Of a stretch of 64,000 nucleotides of DNA, positions 34,424-45,800 are shown piece by piece (the stretch's first letter is position 1; each line of letters starts with the position of its first letter). The stretch comes from Lophius americanus (lineage: Eukaryota > Chordata > Actinopteri > Lophiiformes > Lophiidae), in assembly GCA_037951165.1 (NCBI GenBank), contig JBBDHG010000061.1, positions 1,698,501 to 1,762,500 of the forward strand. The letters run 5' to 3'. A program made the position numbers and the translations under genes. The notes beneath the pieces were generated by a model. That model was not told where the DNA came from and searched no databases. It saw only the letters and a list, made by a program, of their open reading frames with translations.

Positions 34424-35015
34424 CTGCGTGTGTGTGTTTCCATCAGACACCAGCTCTCTACTATGACAAAGCAAATTATAAATATAAGAATTTACAACAG
34501 TCTTGCCTCTTTAATTCAGAGAGGGTCTCTTTTTTCTGAACTTTGCATCAACTTTTGAATAAATTTCAAAACTTCTTCTTCAATTTTTCCAAGTATTTAG
34601 TGGGTCTTTTACACCACACGTTTATACAAAGATTACCCAGATTGACGTCATGAATGAAGTATACTACTAATGCATTACATTTGTCAGTGATTATTTAGCT
34701 CCATCTAGCTCAGAGATTTTTCAGTTTTAAATGTCATAAAAACAAGTAAAAGACTCAAAATCTATTGGACTTGGTGAGTGTCTCACCTGCGATGTCCCAC
34801 AGCTGTAGCCGGACCGTCTCAGAGTCCCAGTTGAGCACCTTTAGGGCGAAGTCTACTCCGATGGTGGCCCTGTAGTTGGTGGAGTAGGTCTGGTGGACGT
34901 AGCGCCTGATGATGGAGGTTTTCCCGACCCCCAGGTCCCCGATGACCAGAACCTTGTACAGGTGCTCCTTCCGGATGGTCTTCATGCCGTTGGAGAGGGA
35001 TGTGTGATTCGTCAT
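29712..35015 (-). CDS. rab38: rab38: Rab GTPase of lysosome-related organelles, complete
   Basis: Rab38, with its sister Rab32, directs cargo to melanosomes and other lysosome-related organelles. Three coding exons (35015-34787, 33527-33250, 29861-29712) join to 218 residues, compared with 211 in human. The GTPase motifs are intact: P-loop GDLGVGKTS, switch I TNYRATIGVDF, WDIAGQERF, NKCDQ and ETSAK. Rab38 is favoured over Rab32 by KEHLYKVLVIGDLG, GAFIVFDVTR and the end SCSACFK, a two-cysteine tail for geranylgeranyl anchors. The open frame upstream of 35015 has no ATG before an in-frame TGA. A second in-frame ATG at 34985 (MKTIRKEHLYK) would give 208 residues, closer to the family. The gene lies next to grm5 on the same strand, as in human. 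Confidence 0.94.
30110..30142 (-). other. Perfect 12-bp hairpin in rab38 intron 2
   Basis: Arms gattacctcatc (30110-30121) and gatgaggtaatc (30131-30142) around a 9-base loop. It lies about 250 bases upstream of the exon 3 acceptor on the rab38 strand. Confidence 0.85.
30240..30660 (-). repeat. LINE reverse-transcriptase remnant and linked repeat
   Basis: On the - strand a frame reads CGVHQGLILGTLLFSIYML, which is the conserved reverse-transcriptase word GVPQGSILGPLLFSIY of L2-type LINEs, followed by SLGLIINGF. The + side continues with tatgtgaggacttg and tagttttctaaaaa, words that recur at 44390-44700 in grm5. The copy is dead and its bounds are approximate. Confidence 0.6.
30838..30965 (+). 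repeat. Dispersed fish repeat, copy 3 (partial)
   Basis: gacaaatgtagtggagtaga, tagcaaatggaaatattcaa and the end tgagttactatccaccactgg match the family at 13727 and 15130. Only the 3' end is present. Confidence 0.6.
32255..32672. repeat. Degenerate minisatellite of AAATGTTAAATCT-like units with an inverted end
   Basis: About 400 bases made almost entirely of variants of a 13-16 base word (aaatgttaaatcta, aaatgttgaatctaaa, aaagttatatctaa). At about 32628-32672 the same words appear in reverse complement (ttcaacatttagatataaca, tttagattta). It lies in rab38 intron 2. A generic fish repeat of the type gctgaacttagcatagatac lies just upstream at about 32110-32210. Confidence 0.85.
33250..33527 (-). 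CDS. rab38: rab38 coding exon 2 (switch II to ETSAK)
   Basis: The acceptor cattgcag leads to the last two bases of the Gly codon of DIAGQE, and the donor is GCTAAG|gtgaga. The exon encodes QERFGNMTRVYYREAMGAFI, FEAVSKWKEDLDSKLMLPDG, LLANKCDQGREL, KMDQFCKDHGFVGWFETSAK. Reading past the donor would give VRIEHGEV, which is intron. Confidence 0.95.
34380..34437. repeat. (GT)n microsatellite
   Basis: A GT run with ATGC and CTGC interruptions in rab38 intron 1. The rest of that intron (33528-34786) shows nothing recognisable. Confidence 0.9.
34787..35015 (-). CDS. rab38: rab38 coding exon 1
   Basis: This exon runs from ATG at 35015 (MTNHTSLSNGMKTIRKEHLY) to WDIAG before the donor gtgaga. It holds the P-loop and switch I. 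NWDSETVRLQLWD is one Val shorter than the human ETVVRLQLWD. The alternative in-frame ATG is at 34985. The ATG at 35020 is out of frame and stops after two codons. Confidence 0.88.
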
Positions 35016-35020
35016 CTCAT
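35012..35020 (-). promoter_or_regulatory. Two-codon upstream ORF overlapping the rab38 start
   Basis: On the - strand the sequence ATGAGATGA gives ATG AGA TGA (Met-Arg-stop). The in-frame rab38 ATG at 35015 starts inside it, so the stop and start overlap as ATGA. No other ATG was seen between here and the TATA box at 35259. Confidence 0.6.
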
Positions 35021-35252
35021 AGGCTGGATCTACAATGCTCTCCGAAACTGGAACTCCGATTTGAGTGACAGTTTGAACCTCTGATCGTCCCCGTGTCTCT
35101 TTATTCCTATCGGGTGAAGGCACCGCCCTCCACGTCTGATCAGGTGATCAGGTGAGACGTTTGACTTCGCCTCGTCTTGACCCTGAAGAGACTCACGGTT
35201 CGCTGCGGGCGCTGCGGTCCTACAGTCAGAGGCAGGATGTTACTGGTTGCGT

Positions 35253-35259
35253 TTTTATA
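35253..35259 (-). promoter_or_regulatory. Candidate TATA box of rab38
   Basis: TATAAAA on the - strand (in cctataaaaacgc), about 240 bases upstream of the start codon. A transcription start near 35225-35230 would follow. Position and motif only. Confidence 0.45.
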
Positions 35260-36214
35260 GGAAAAAGTGTCCCGCTCATGTTTTTCCGTCAGAACTCCAC
35301 CCTGGTCAAGTGACCACGCAGAAACCGCTAAATTAAAGGCAGCTCAAACATTCAGTGTTCCAATAATAATAAACCCATATATAACCCGGAGTCATTTATC
35401 TTTAAATAAAATTATGGGCATATTTTTTCCTAATTTGTAAATAATAATAATTATCTTGAACTTAGAAGCCGATATTTCCCCTTTATTTTCAAGAGCAGAA
35501 TCTATTACTTCTTAGCTTCTATATATAAATTGTTACTCCTGATTTAAATGCTCAAATAAATGATGGAATCCGAATTTCTAATTTGTTTTTTATCTTCTTT
35601 CTTTTTGTATGAATGGTTTTGTTGCTGTTGTTGTTGGCTTGATTTTTTTACATTTTTAAAATTTATTTATTTGTTTTTTTATGATGTCATGTTGTTATGT
35701 TAGTTCTTTTTTGTCTGCTATGTGTTTTTTTTGGTTTTGTTTTAAAAATCTGTATTAATAAAAATATCAACTACAAAAATAGCAGATCATATACAACAAA
35801 TGTAACTTTGCTGATTAGGTTTTATAATATGAAAATACCAATAGTATGAATGAACTTAAGTTTTTTTAAATGAAATTACTCAAAATTTGTTTAAAGAGCT
35901 TGTTGAATATAATTCATGAACTGTTATTAAAACATTAAAATGATATAGAATGGTAAAATCGATTAAACCTTAAAATTAGCAAAATAAAACAAGTAGAAAA
36001 TTAGCACTTCATGGCTTGAAAATAAAGAAGGATATTGAATAAGGAGCTTTTCAGGCATTTAAGTGGTTTTTGCAGCTTATGTCACCAGGGTGTTGTAAAG
36101 ACAGTAATGTAGATACTGTACTTACCAAGTAACTATAAATTTAAAAGAGGTAAAGTGCCCCTATTTTAGTTTTTATCATAGTTAACATCTCAGTAACAAC
36201 ATCTATTCCATACA

Positions 36215-37230
36215 TCAGAGGTTCACAAACTTTTTTTTCAGTAATACTGCCAACAATTTGGGATTATTTTTCAGCCTTGTGCTAACTGATATGCGAAAAA
36301 CATTTCCGGAAGAAAATCTCTCCAGCGTGTCCTGGGTCTGCCCCGGGGTCTCCTCCCAGATGCACATGCCCGAAATACCTCCTCAGGGAGGCGTCTGGGG
36401 GGCTACCTAACCAGATGCCCGAACCACCTCAACCGACTCCTCTCCATGCGGAGGAGCAGCGGCTCTACTTGGAGCCTGTCCAGGATGTCTGAGCTCCTAA
36501 CCCCCTTTCTCTAAGACTGAGCCCAGACACCCTGGGGAGAAAACTCATTTCAGCCGCTTTTATCCGCGAATTCATTCTTTCGGTCATGACCCACAGTTCA
36601 TGAGCCACAGTTCATGAACAACAGTTCATACCGTTCAGACCATAGCTGAGGGTCGGAGCGTAGATGGACCGGTAGATAGGCTCAGCTCTCTCTTCCCCAC
36701 ATCATCACTGCAGACGCCGCCCCGGTCTGTCTGTCCATCTCCCAAACATAACAAGGCCCCTCTTTTTCCGGCTGAGAACCGTGTCCTCAGACTTCTTTAA
36801 TCCACTGTGGTGCCCTCCGCCTCTCACCTGAAGCAACACCTGCGTAGTAGAGGGTCAAGCCCCCATCGAGAAGGTGGGGTCCAGAACCAGGGCAGTGTGT
36901 AGAGGTGATCCCGACTATATCTTTCCGGTACCTCCCGACCTCTCGCACAAGCTCAGGCTCCTTCGCCATCGGTGAGGTGACATTCTATGTCCCCGTCGTC
37001 AGCTTCCAAAGCCCGGATCGGACCGCCAAGGCCACTGCCTCATTCTTACTGCCCGTTGGGCCAACGGGAAGACGGACCCATGTCCCTTCTTTCAGATGAG
37101 CCTGGCTGGGCCGATGGGTGAAGGCCCGACCACCAGACACTCGCTGGAGGGTCCCTACCCCAGGCTCGGCTCCAGGGTGGGGCCCCGGTTAACCTCCCGG
37201 CGGGGAAATCAAGTCCTTGGTTTTTCGTGT
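36215..37230 (-). pseudogene. Broken LINE: endonuclease start and reverse-transcriptase end with internal deletion
   Basis: On the - strand, 36969-36787 reads AKEPELVREVGRYRKDIVGI, then GGLTLYYAGVASGERRRAP, the start of the endonuclease of a common fish LINE (related copies read AGKEPELV...DIVGLTSTH). Downstream on the same strand (about 36720-36310) come reverse-transcriptase C-terminal words: VEPLLLRMERSRLRWFGHL, RRLPEEVFRACASGRRPRGR, PRTRWRD. Most of the element between them is missing, and stops and frameshifts break the frame. The word cagaggttcacaaacttttt at about 36217 looks like the end of a separate hAT-type repeat. Confidence 0.75.
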
Positions 37231-37559
37231 CATCCGGGGTCTTAATTTACAATATTTACAATACATCTATTATCGTTTTTTTTCTTTCGGCAAGAGGACT
37301 GTTGATACAGAACGTTCTATGGTGACGGCACAGACATTCTGCTGGTTCTTTTCAACATCTCCACATGCTTTGACATGATTTCTAGAGACTTAAAAACAGC
37401 TTCTGAGGTTCTGCTCTCATGATAAAGTTCATTAATTTTTAAGGTGTTGATTCAGGTTCATGGATATTATGAGATTATATTTTAATTCGTACACCATTTT
37501 ACCACGACTGTTTTATATCAATGAGTGTGGACAATGGTCAGTGGTGTTAACACTTGGTT

Positions 37560-37790
37560 CTGGTGAATTGTATTGTAAGGGGGTTCCCAGCAAAAGGAGT
37601 TATATAATCATCACTGATGTCTGTTTGCCTATTAGCAGGATTACACACAAAGTGCGTGATGGATTTCAGGGATGGTTGGATACATGACAGAGAAGAATCC
37701 ATTAAATGTTGTAGTGGATCTGGATAAAGGGGAGATTCAGGACTTTTTCTACTTTTGTGAATATTGTAAGGTTAGGTCTTATTGAAGCGT
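37560..37790 (+). repeat. Common dispersed teleost repeat
   Basis: The words gcaggattacacacaaagtg, gaagaatccattaaatgttg and gtggatctggataaagggga match a repeat often seen in fish intergenic DNA. Class unknown. Confidence 0.55.
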
Positions 37791-37799
37791 TTTTGTCAG

Positions 37800-40700
37800 T
37801 GAAGCACACAGCAAACTACTCTGTGGATTAACAAGTGTCGGGAGGAGGTCATCAACTTTTTGGAGCTCCTGAAGATCACCAATAGTGGAGTCTATATTTT
37901 CTATCAACCTATTTATGATATCAATGTCATTCCAAATCCTAATCCAAATGGTAGAATTTCATGGCCAAGGAATCGGATAAAGGTCTAATTAGATTATTGT
38001 TTGTAGTTAAATGAGATAATTGTGAAACTGAGCTGTGTTGATAAACAATTTCCCCTCTCTACCATTAATAGGATCCCAAACATTGAAAAATTGAAGAGTC
38101 CCTGGACAGTAACAACATTTTTCACTTTTTTTTTTTTTCAATAATGATTTGGTCTGATAAGGTCTTTCGTTTTATCTGGGCTCATCAGAGCTAATATTCC
38201 CTCACCAGGAATACATTTTGCACACCCTCCTGTGAATATTCCCATCCACTGAACAATTATTGTTTTCACTTTATGGCATAACATTTTATTCATGTTATTT
38301 ATCACATAATGCCCTAGAAACCATATTTCCCATTAGATTAATCATCACTTAGCTATTCGGCAATTATCTTCTTATTAAGAAAAGACAAAGATCTAAAAGA
38401 TCTACCCCGGAAAAATGTATGTGAAAATAACATGATACATCCTCCAGGTCTTACCTTTACAAAGAAAAATCCAAAAACATTTAAAAGCAATGTCATTTAT
38501 TTGTCTTTTTACAACACTGGGTTGCATGACAAAATGAAAGTTTGGTCCCGTCATGCTACAAACAAAGATTAAAAACACAGATAATTCAATGTAGATTAGG
38601 CATAAATAAATAAAACTGAGAAATATATATAGTTAATGGTACACACATTGATGTGTATAAATAATACTGTGGATAATTATGATGGTGTTTTATGAATGCA
38701 GACAGCAGAGGTAAGGACGTGATGATGGGATAGTTGGCATCTTCAACCTGTAGAAAAATTCAACTTTGACTGTGATGTAAACATAAAATCTCCCTCCCAC
38801 CTTCCTCTGAAATTCTGCACTCTGTTCAGAAAGACAGTTCGGCAGACTGACAAACTCTGATCCCCTGTTTTTTGGTCAGCCTGAATCTCAATGTGATAAT
38901 TACATTTTCATGTGACTGTATGTTGTCCTGGAGCAAGATTAAGCTGGGCCTGCAAGGTTCCCTTACTGGACCTCTCTTTTCCCTCCTCCTGGGATTAATC
39001 TGAAATCTTAACAAAAAAAACAACTTCTTTTTCTACAAAGCCATTTCTCTCATAGCTAAAATGCGTTCAATGTACCAAGTGAGACTGGGATAAAGGAGAA
39101 ATACTTAAGTGTCAATAAAGAAATCCATCAAATGAGAAAAAACACACATAGACATAGGGTATACTAGTATATGCGTTGTTTGTTTGTTTTTTAAACTGTT
39201 TATATCGATATATTAATATTCTCCAGCATGATTATTGACATTTATGGATATTATTTATTGAGACAACATACATAAAATAATTTACAATGAATTAAAAATG
39301 ATTTTAAACAAAAAGCATCTTTCGGCAGTAAGCCTAGTGCCTTCTGCCCCAACAAGGCAGAAGGCTCTTGCTGGGGCATTTGCATCAGGGCGATCAGGCC
39401 TCAGAAAGGTCATTTGGTCTGATTTCTTGTGGGTGAACTTGTGGAATTGACTGTCTGAAATCGGTTCCAAGCAATCTATTACACCTTGACAAGCTCGACA
39501 AACTTTCATGCATGGCTCAAGTCTGCGAAACCCTCTTCACCTCATCTTAGAGGGTCCTTAACATCTCCTCAGAATTTGCCTCAATACCAGGCTGGACGAT
39601 GAAATTGGCACTACGACCAGGGGATCAAGGCATTTGAGGAAAGAGGTTGCCTCAGCGATTCAATGTCTCAGGCATTATCCTAGGATATCCGTTTCCTTCT
39701 TCACAGCTTGAGAGAAAATTGAACATCCAAAGAAAAGAGCGTGCCTATACTTCCCACCGGCCCAGATTGGTAGCTGAGAAAGAACCTGGGAAAACAAGGT
39801 TTCCAAATCACATCACACATAACTCTCCACCAAGAGCTGATAACTTTTCTCCGATACCACCAAGTGAATACCTGGGATCTGACCGTGCACTGGGAGACGC
39901 ACCATGAGGAGGTAAATAAAAACCGCAGAAGATGGCTGAGCAATGCAGCAACCAGGATGGCAGGCTTGTTCAGACCAAACTGAAGTGGACTGTAAGAGCT
40001 TTGCAGGGTGCTCACTACTTTCCGCATCGGGAATAAATATACCAGCAAAGAGGGAGGGCCATACAGTGCATCAGTGAAGCTGCAGAGATAACCCACAGGT
40101 GGCTTTGAATCATAAGGGCACAAACGTGACATGATGTTGTTTGAGCGATAAGCTGGGACTTGATAAAACCTTGATGGGCAATGGGGTCTTAAGTTGATAG
40201 ACTCTAAACCTCTATAGCCCCAAGAAATCCACTCAGTTTATCTGAGAGAAGTAAATCATCCCTGCACAAATCTATAAATTCAATTCTGTCTGTTTTAAAG
40301 TCAGGTGAAGAGAGACGACCAAAATGAATGTCTTCTGCATATAAGGTCAGTGAACCATTGGTATACAAATCAATATGCACCTGCAAAATGTTTGCATACA
40401 CAAAACTTCATGCAAACATGGTAATTTTAACATTCAACGCTGCACAATTAAAAACACATTATTGCCTTTGTAAAGAATGTAAAAAAGAAATCCTCTTGTC
40501 CTCCATGAAATCATCTGCTAGCGCCTGAGTCCATACGATAGCATTGTTTGCATCTGCAAAAAGTCCACATAACAGATGCAAAAACAATTGAAAAACTCTA
40601 ATGACATATATATTGGCATACACAAGCATGAGAAAAAGAATAGTAATATCATCAAATGTTATAGAAAATAACATCCTCTTAATAATTCCTCTAAATTGGC

Positions 40701-41893
40701 TCACAATAAGATATTCAATGTTAGCCCATTTACACAGGAAGCACCCAATGTGATTTAGTGCAGGGAGAAATTGCCACGTATGCAGACAAAAAGCTGTTTC
40801 ACAACACATGCCTGAAAAGTCTCCTCTTAGAACTAATCTTCAAAAACTAATATAAAAATGCTCTAAAAGTGTCATAACTTTGCTATTGCATCTATTGATC
40901 TTCATTGGTTTGAATTCATGATATGAAATACTACATCATTACAAATATAGCTTAAAGAGTGCAAAGAAGTCTTGACATCATGCATATATAAAACAAGAAC
41001 CCTCTGAGCAAAGCAGCATTGAAATCAGAGAATATTTTGGTTCAGATCAAATCCAGAGGTGGAGGATTATTTTGGTCCACTTCACCACACATTCAAAAGG
41101 TCACATCTAGTGAAATGAATTAGATGCATTTTAGCAGTCCTCGAGCTTTTTGTGTCTTAGACCTGTAGGGATGTTGTGTCTGTTCCCTTGAGAGCTCTTG
41201 TCTTCACACAATGGTTTCAATTTTCAGTAGGAAGATCACTGAAAACTCTCTTACTACAAAAAAAAAAGTGCACACAGTTTATCAAGCTAAAACTTTGTTG
41301 AAAAAAATGCTTGAGGCTGGAAATGTGTCGGGTCTGGCCATCTGATATCAACCAATGTTATTTCAGCAATTTTCTTCTGTCTTCATGTTGAGTTTGTTTG
41401 GATCCATAAAAAACATGAAAGATTAGGGCAATTTGTATCTGACAAAATAATAGATTATATCAAAAGTCAGTTCATTAATGTAGCATCACAAACATTCTGT
41501 GTTTATGATACTAAATTGTGCAGAGCAGAAATAAAGGAATCTTTAATTACAGAAAATAATTATATCAGATATTCTGATACTCCTCTTTCCCTTATTTATG
41601 ATTGGCAACTGTTTTATAACGAAATTGAATTATTGGTGAATTTAGTTTTGTTTTTTTCAGATTATTGGGATTTCTCTGGAATTTGAGTAACAGTCGAAAA
41701 TTCATAAGACTTTAAAAATACAAGGTGTGTTCCAATTTATCAAGTCTTCTCAAACACTAAAGAGAGAAAACAGATTCAGAACATCCACTTGTTGAAGTGT
41801 GTCCATGTGTTTGGTCCTGTCTGATGCTTTGACTTTTGCAGTTTCAAATATTACCGAAGGATTTATAAAGTAAAATATGTACAGAGAGGCAGT
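37800..41893. other. rab38-grm5 intergenic region and grm5 3' UTR
   Basis: No gene was recognised, and no ctsc gene, which sits between these two genes in human, was seen. A richer block at about 39300-40140 (see findings) has several short open frames on both strands but no family match. A perfect 10-bp hairpin lies at 39339-39365. The sequence next to 41893 should be grm5 3' UTR, but no firm poly(A) signal was chosen. Confidence 0.5.
39339..39365. other. Perfect 10-bp GC-rich hairpin
   Basis: Arms gccttctgcc (39339-39348) and ggcagaaggc (39356-39365) around the loop ccaacaa. It lies at the edge of the unexplained block 39.3-40.1 kb. Confidence 0.85.
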
Positions 41894-42806
41894 TTAAAGA
41901 GAGGAGGAGCTCTGGCTGAAGTGTTTCAGAAGCATCTGATCTCCTTCACCTTCAGATACAGGGGACATCAAAGAGGGCGAGCTGCCTTCAGAGCTCAGAG
42001 ATGAGTCTCTAAACGGCGAAGGAGGCGTCAGAGCCATCAGCTCCTCCATATCCTTTGTGCGTATGCTGCTGCAAGTTCCAGCCAGGTGCTCATAAATCTT
42101 ACCTGCTGGTCGAGTCTCACAGAAACTGGAAACAGCAGCCATCTCTGCATATGTGGTGACTGTGGACGGAATGTGCCTGCTTCTAGACTGGAGATGCTGA
42201 GGTGGGCAGAGGGCGTCGTCCTCAGCTGAGGGCAGAGCAGTGGTGGAGGTGGGGATGACGTTCACTCCCTCTTGCAGCATCATGGTGTTCAGCTCACTGA
42301 TGTTGGCGGTGAATCGGTTAACCACAGAGCTGATTTGGTCCATGATGGTGATGCCCTGATGGTGGCTGCCAATCATCCCAATACCGATATCACCCACACT
42401 TGTGCCACTTATGTCCTCGCTGTCAATCAGACCTACGGCCTGGCTGCTGTCCACACCTCTCCTCCTGACCCCGGCAGTGTGCTCAGGTATGTAAGCAGGT
42501 AATGCCTTCTCCTCCACATCCTGTCCTCCCAGATAGCCCCTTATCTTCCCCGCATGCAGGCTGAGGGTTGGCAGCGGCGCTTGAGAGGGGGAGCAGGTGA
42601 AGGGTTGAGACACTTGCGACTCCTCATACTGGTTCTTGACAACAGTATCGGCAGATTTATCTCCACCTTTAGAGAAGGGCTTGATGACGGCTGTCTGGTT
42701 TACTTCCACTGCTTCCTTTTTTTTGACATGGAATGACATCCTCTTCCATAGGGTTGGCCTGTAGCTGCGCTCATTCTTGGCCCATGTCACTGTTTTCCCA
42801 TTGGAA
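41894..42806 (-). CDS. grm5: grm5 coding exon 17 (cytoplasmic tail, Homer and PDZ ligands)
   Basis: The acceptor is tttgcag. The first base completes a Ser codon, then SNGKTVTWAKNERS, NQTAVIKPF, MDQISSVVNRFTANISELN, then EELMALTPPSPFRDS and HFSQSSSSL before TAA. It encodes residues 905-1207. TPPSPFR (about 42001-42040) is the Homer EVH1 ligand. The middle part is poorly conserved and lacks the long Gly/Ala runs of the human tail. Confidence 0.95.
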
Positions 42807-45800
42807 CTGCAAAACATGTGTTTATACTGAATAGAAATAAATAAATATGAAACAATACACTGTGTCATATTATATGACTATGTATACAACAAATCATGAA
42901 AAAACATGTATATTCCGTATATTACCGTCACACTAGGATTTAAAAAAAAACTTGCCCATGTTCTTTATCTACCATCCCCCGTTCTATCGTTTGCCTTCTG
43001 AGTAATTTCACATCTACCTTCATTTTCTTTTATCTTCCCTAGAAAGAGAAATCCTTGAAGGCAGCAGGTCTCCAGTGGGAGTACTTAACCCAAATGAGGT
43101 AGCTTACTCTCACCTCAGGGAGGAGTTTTTCTTGGCATATGCAGCCTGTTGTGTTGGATTCATGCTCTGGTTTACCACAGGAATTTTGAGAATGAACAGA
43201 AACAGCCATGTTTCTGGTAATCTGAGCAGAATCTTCATCCCTATACATGGACAACTGAACTATGTTACTGGTTTAATTGTCCAATAATAAGCCATGCAGG
43301 CGGCTGATACAACAAATATCAACAAATGTTTTCATATGAATTACAATCCCTCTTCTAACAAACCCTAATCATTTCCCCTTATTTTAGATTTTGGGGACAA
43401 ATATGTAAGCAATACATTTATGCTCTTTTTTTCTATAGACATTTTATAAGACGAATAAGATTAAAATTATCTAATAAAAGGACCCCTCATTAAACTGAGC
43501 AATGTGGGTTTTAGACAGTGAGCTATTCGTTTATTCATCGTCCAATACACATTTAGTTTTCTTTCGCATACCTGATGTTATCATGTGCAGACCCGCGGCG
43601 TCGGAATAAGTTTGCCATGCTGCTTGAGGATTTGCCAGTCTTGGCAGCTTTTTTGGCGACACCCACATGCATGCGCACTACTGTGGATGTTGTGAAAGCA
43701 CTCCGTACATTTTTCTCAGGCTTGGCCAGCATGATGTACACCTGACCATGATAATAATTTAAAAAAAGAATCACGTTAAAACATAATAAAACAGGAGATT
43801 CTTGGAAATGTGAGAATTTTGAATTGTAATTCTTACTTTTGGGACAAACATGCAGCACAGAGCCACTGTGGCACTGAGGCTGACGCTAAAGCTCATGGTT
43901 ATGATCTTGTAGTTGGAGCCAAAATAAATAGGAACAAAGGCCAGCCAGATGATACAGGTGGTGTACATGGTGAAGGCTATATACTTCGCCTCATTAAAAT
44001 TAGCCGGAACATTGCGAGTCTGTAGGAGAAAAGGATGGTGGTGTAAGTTGAGGTAGAGATTAAAGGATACAATAAATGACAAAAGGTCTCAGTGCAACTT
44101 TAAGGAAAATATTAAAATACCTTGAAGGCATAAAAGGTGCAGCTAAGGATAAGGAGGCCATTGTAGCCTAAAGGTGCCACCACCCCGAGAGTGGTCAGAT
44201 TGCAGATCAGGTTTACTTCTCGGATACTGGGGTAGTCATAGATCACCTAATAAGAGGAGGGAAAGGGAGAATTCACTGTGGATTAAATGCATTCAATGAG
44301 ACATCCACAAGGGTTGGTTGGTCAATACCCATGTCAGTGTCCTTCAGCAAAAATAATGAAGCCTAAAATACTCCAAAAGGCTTTTCTTTTGGTGTGAGAG
44401 AGGATGGAGCCCGGCGGGGACACCACAGATCAAAGGGGCCACCAAGAGGAGGCATTAACCATGGCTACTGAGAGAGTCCTATTCAACAAGAAGGATTTTC
44501 TGGGCATTATATAGCATGTGAGGACTTGAATCAACTGAAAACAGTCCAGTAAGGGTCAAGTAGTTTTCTAAAAACAAGCCTTGCAAAACAGGTAGAGATA
44601 ATTCACTCTATACGGTTACCTAAAATAACTCAAGATTTACTATTTTTGATTAAAGTGTGATTTATGAATAAAGTTTTATATTGTTAAAAAACATGCTTGA
44701 CCAAACAATTTGTCATTTAGTGGTAAATTTACAGTGTCTTCGATGTTAAGTAAGTAAATAAAATAAAATATACAGGTACAGAATTTTGCCATAATTTTTG
44801 AGACTAAAGATTGTTTAAGTACAATGAGTTTGGTTAATTACCATTTACTATTACATAAACACACACACACACACCTGTGGTGGCTCTATGATGAGAAGTG
44901 CCACAATAATACCCAGCTGCAACAGAATGAGCAGGAAGGCGATGACCAGTTGTGCGCAGGCTGACATGAAGCGTGGTTTCTTGGTGCAGATCTTCTTCTT
45001 GCTACCTGCCAGGATACGTGCGATACGGTTGGTCTGTATCAAAAAATAGATCAGGCCGTTACACAGGCTGCACTTTCATCGACCATGGATCTTATCGCTT
45101 GTATGAATCATAACAATATTCCCCTTTGCAGTACCCAGATATTAAACACCCCCCACACAGGATCTTCAACGTTCACCATAACTCCAAAATTAACCATCAG
45201 GTAACACCTTTAGTCGCGTTCTCAACCTTAGATGTCTTTCTTTGTTTGCCAAGAACAATACTGGCATACATGATGGGAGACAAGAGATGCGATACAATGT
45301 GGCTTTAAGAGACTGGTATGTCTTTTTAGGTCTGCAAATTTATTACCTGTCATATGTAATATACAAAGAAAACACACACACTGCAAAAAGCATCTAACTG
45401 TGTTGTTGTATGTGATGAGGTAAGTGAGTGATCTTCAACAAGTACTTCACATACACATTTTGGTTTTCTGTTTCGTTGATTTCTTAATGATCTGTCCAAT
45501 GTCCTACAGAGTGTAATAAAAAAATAAGATAATAAATGTTGCTTTTAACTCATTGTTTCACAGGAAGTGAACCCCAACACTAAATAGAAACGTATTTGCT
45601 CCTCTATCTCCAGTAGACGAACAAGAAAAGACTGCACCTTGGTGACCAGGGCAGAGTAGCTCATGGCAGGAGACAGGCCGATTCCCAACCGCTGGAGGTA
45701 GCAGTGGATGATGTGGGGCTTGGCGATAAGGCTGAAGGTGCATAAGTAGCCAAGACAGATTCCAGCCAGGATGATGTAACAGAGCTCACGACTGGATGAC

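Noticed and set aside
35021..35123. N-terminal extension of rab38 to 35123
   Set aside because: The upstream frame starts with GTG, not ATG, and an in-frame TGA lies just above. Rab38 proteins do not have such an extension.
40204..40401. Minus-strand frame with LYAEDIHFG, faintly like a reverse-transcriptase YADD word
   Set aside because: Flanking residues do not fit the family and no other reverse-transcriptase motif is nearby.
42272..42736. Plus-strand open frames opposite the grm5 tail exon
   Set aside because: Antisense shadows of a confirmed coding exon.
43021..43287. Possible alternative grm5 cassette exon between exons 16 and 17
   Set aside because: Neither strand gives the conserved mGluR5b cassette residues with splice sites.
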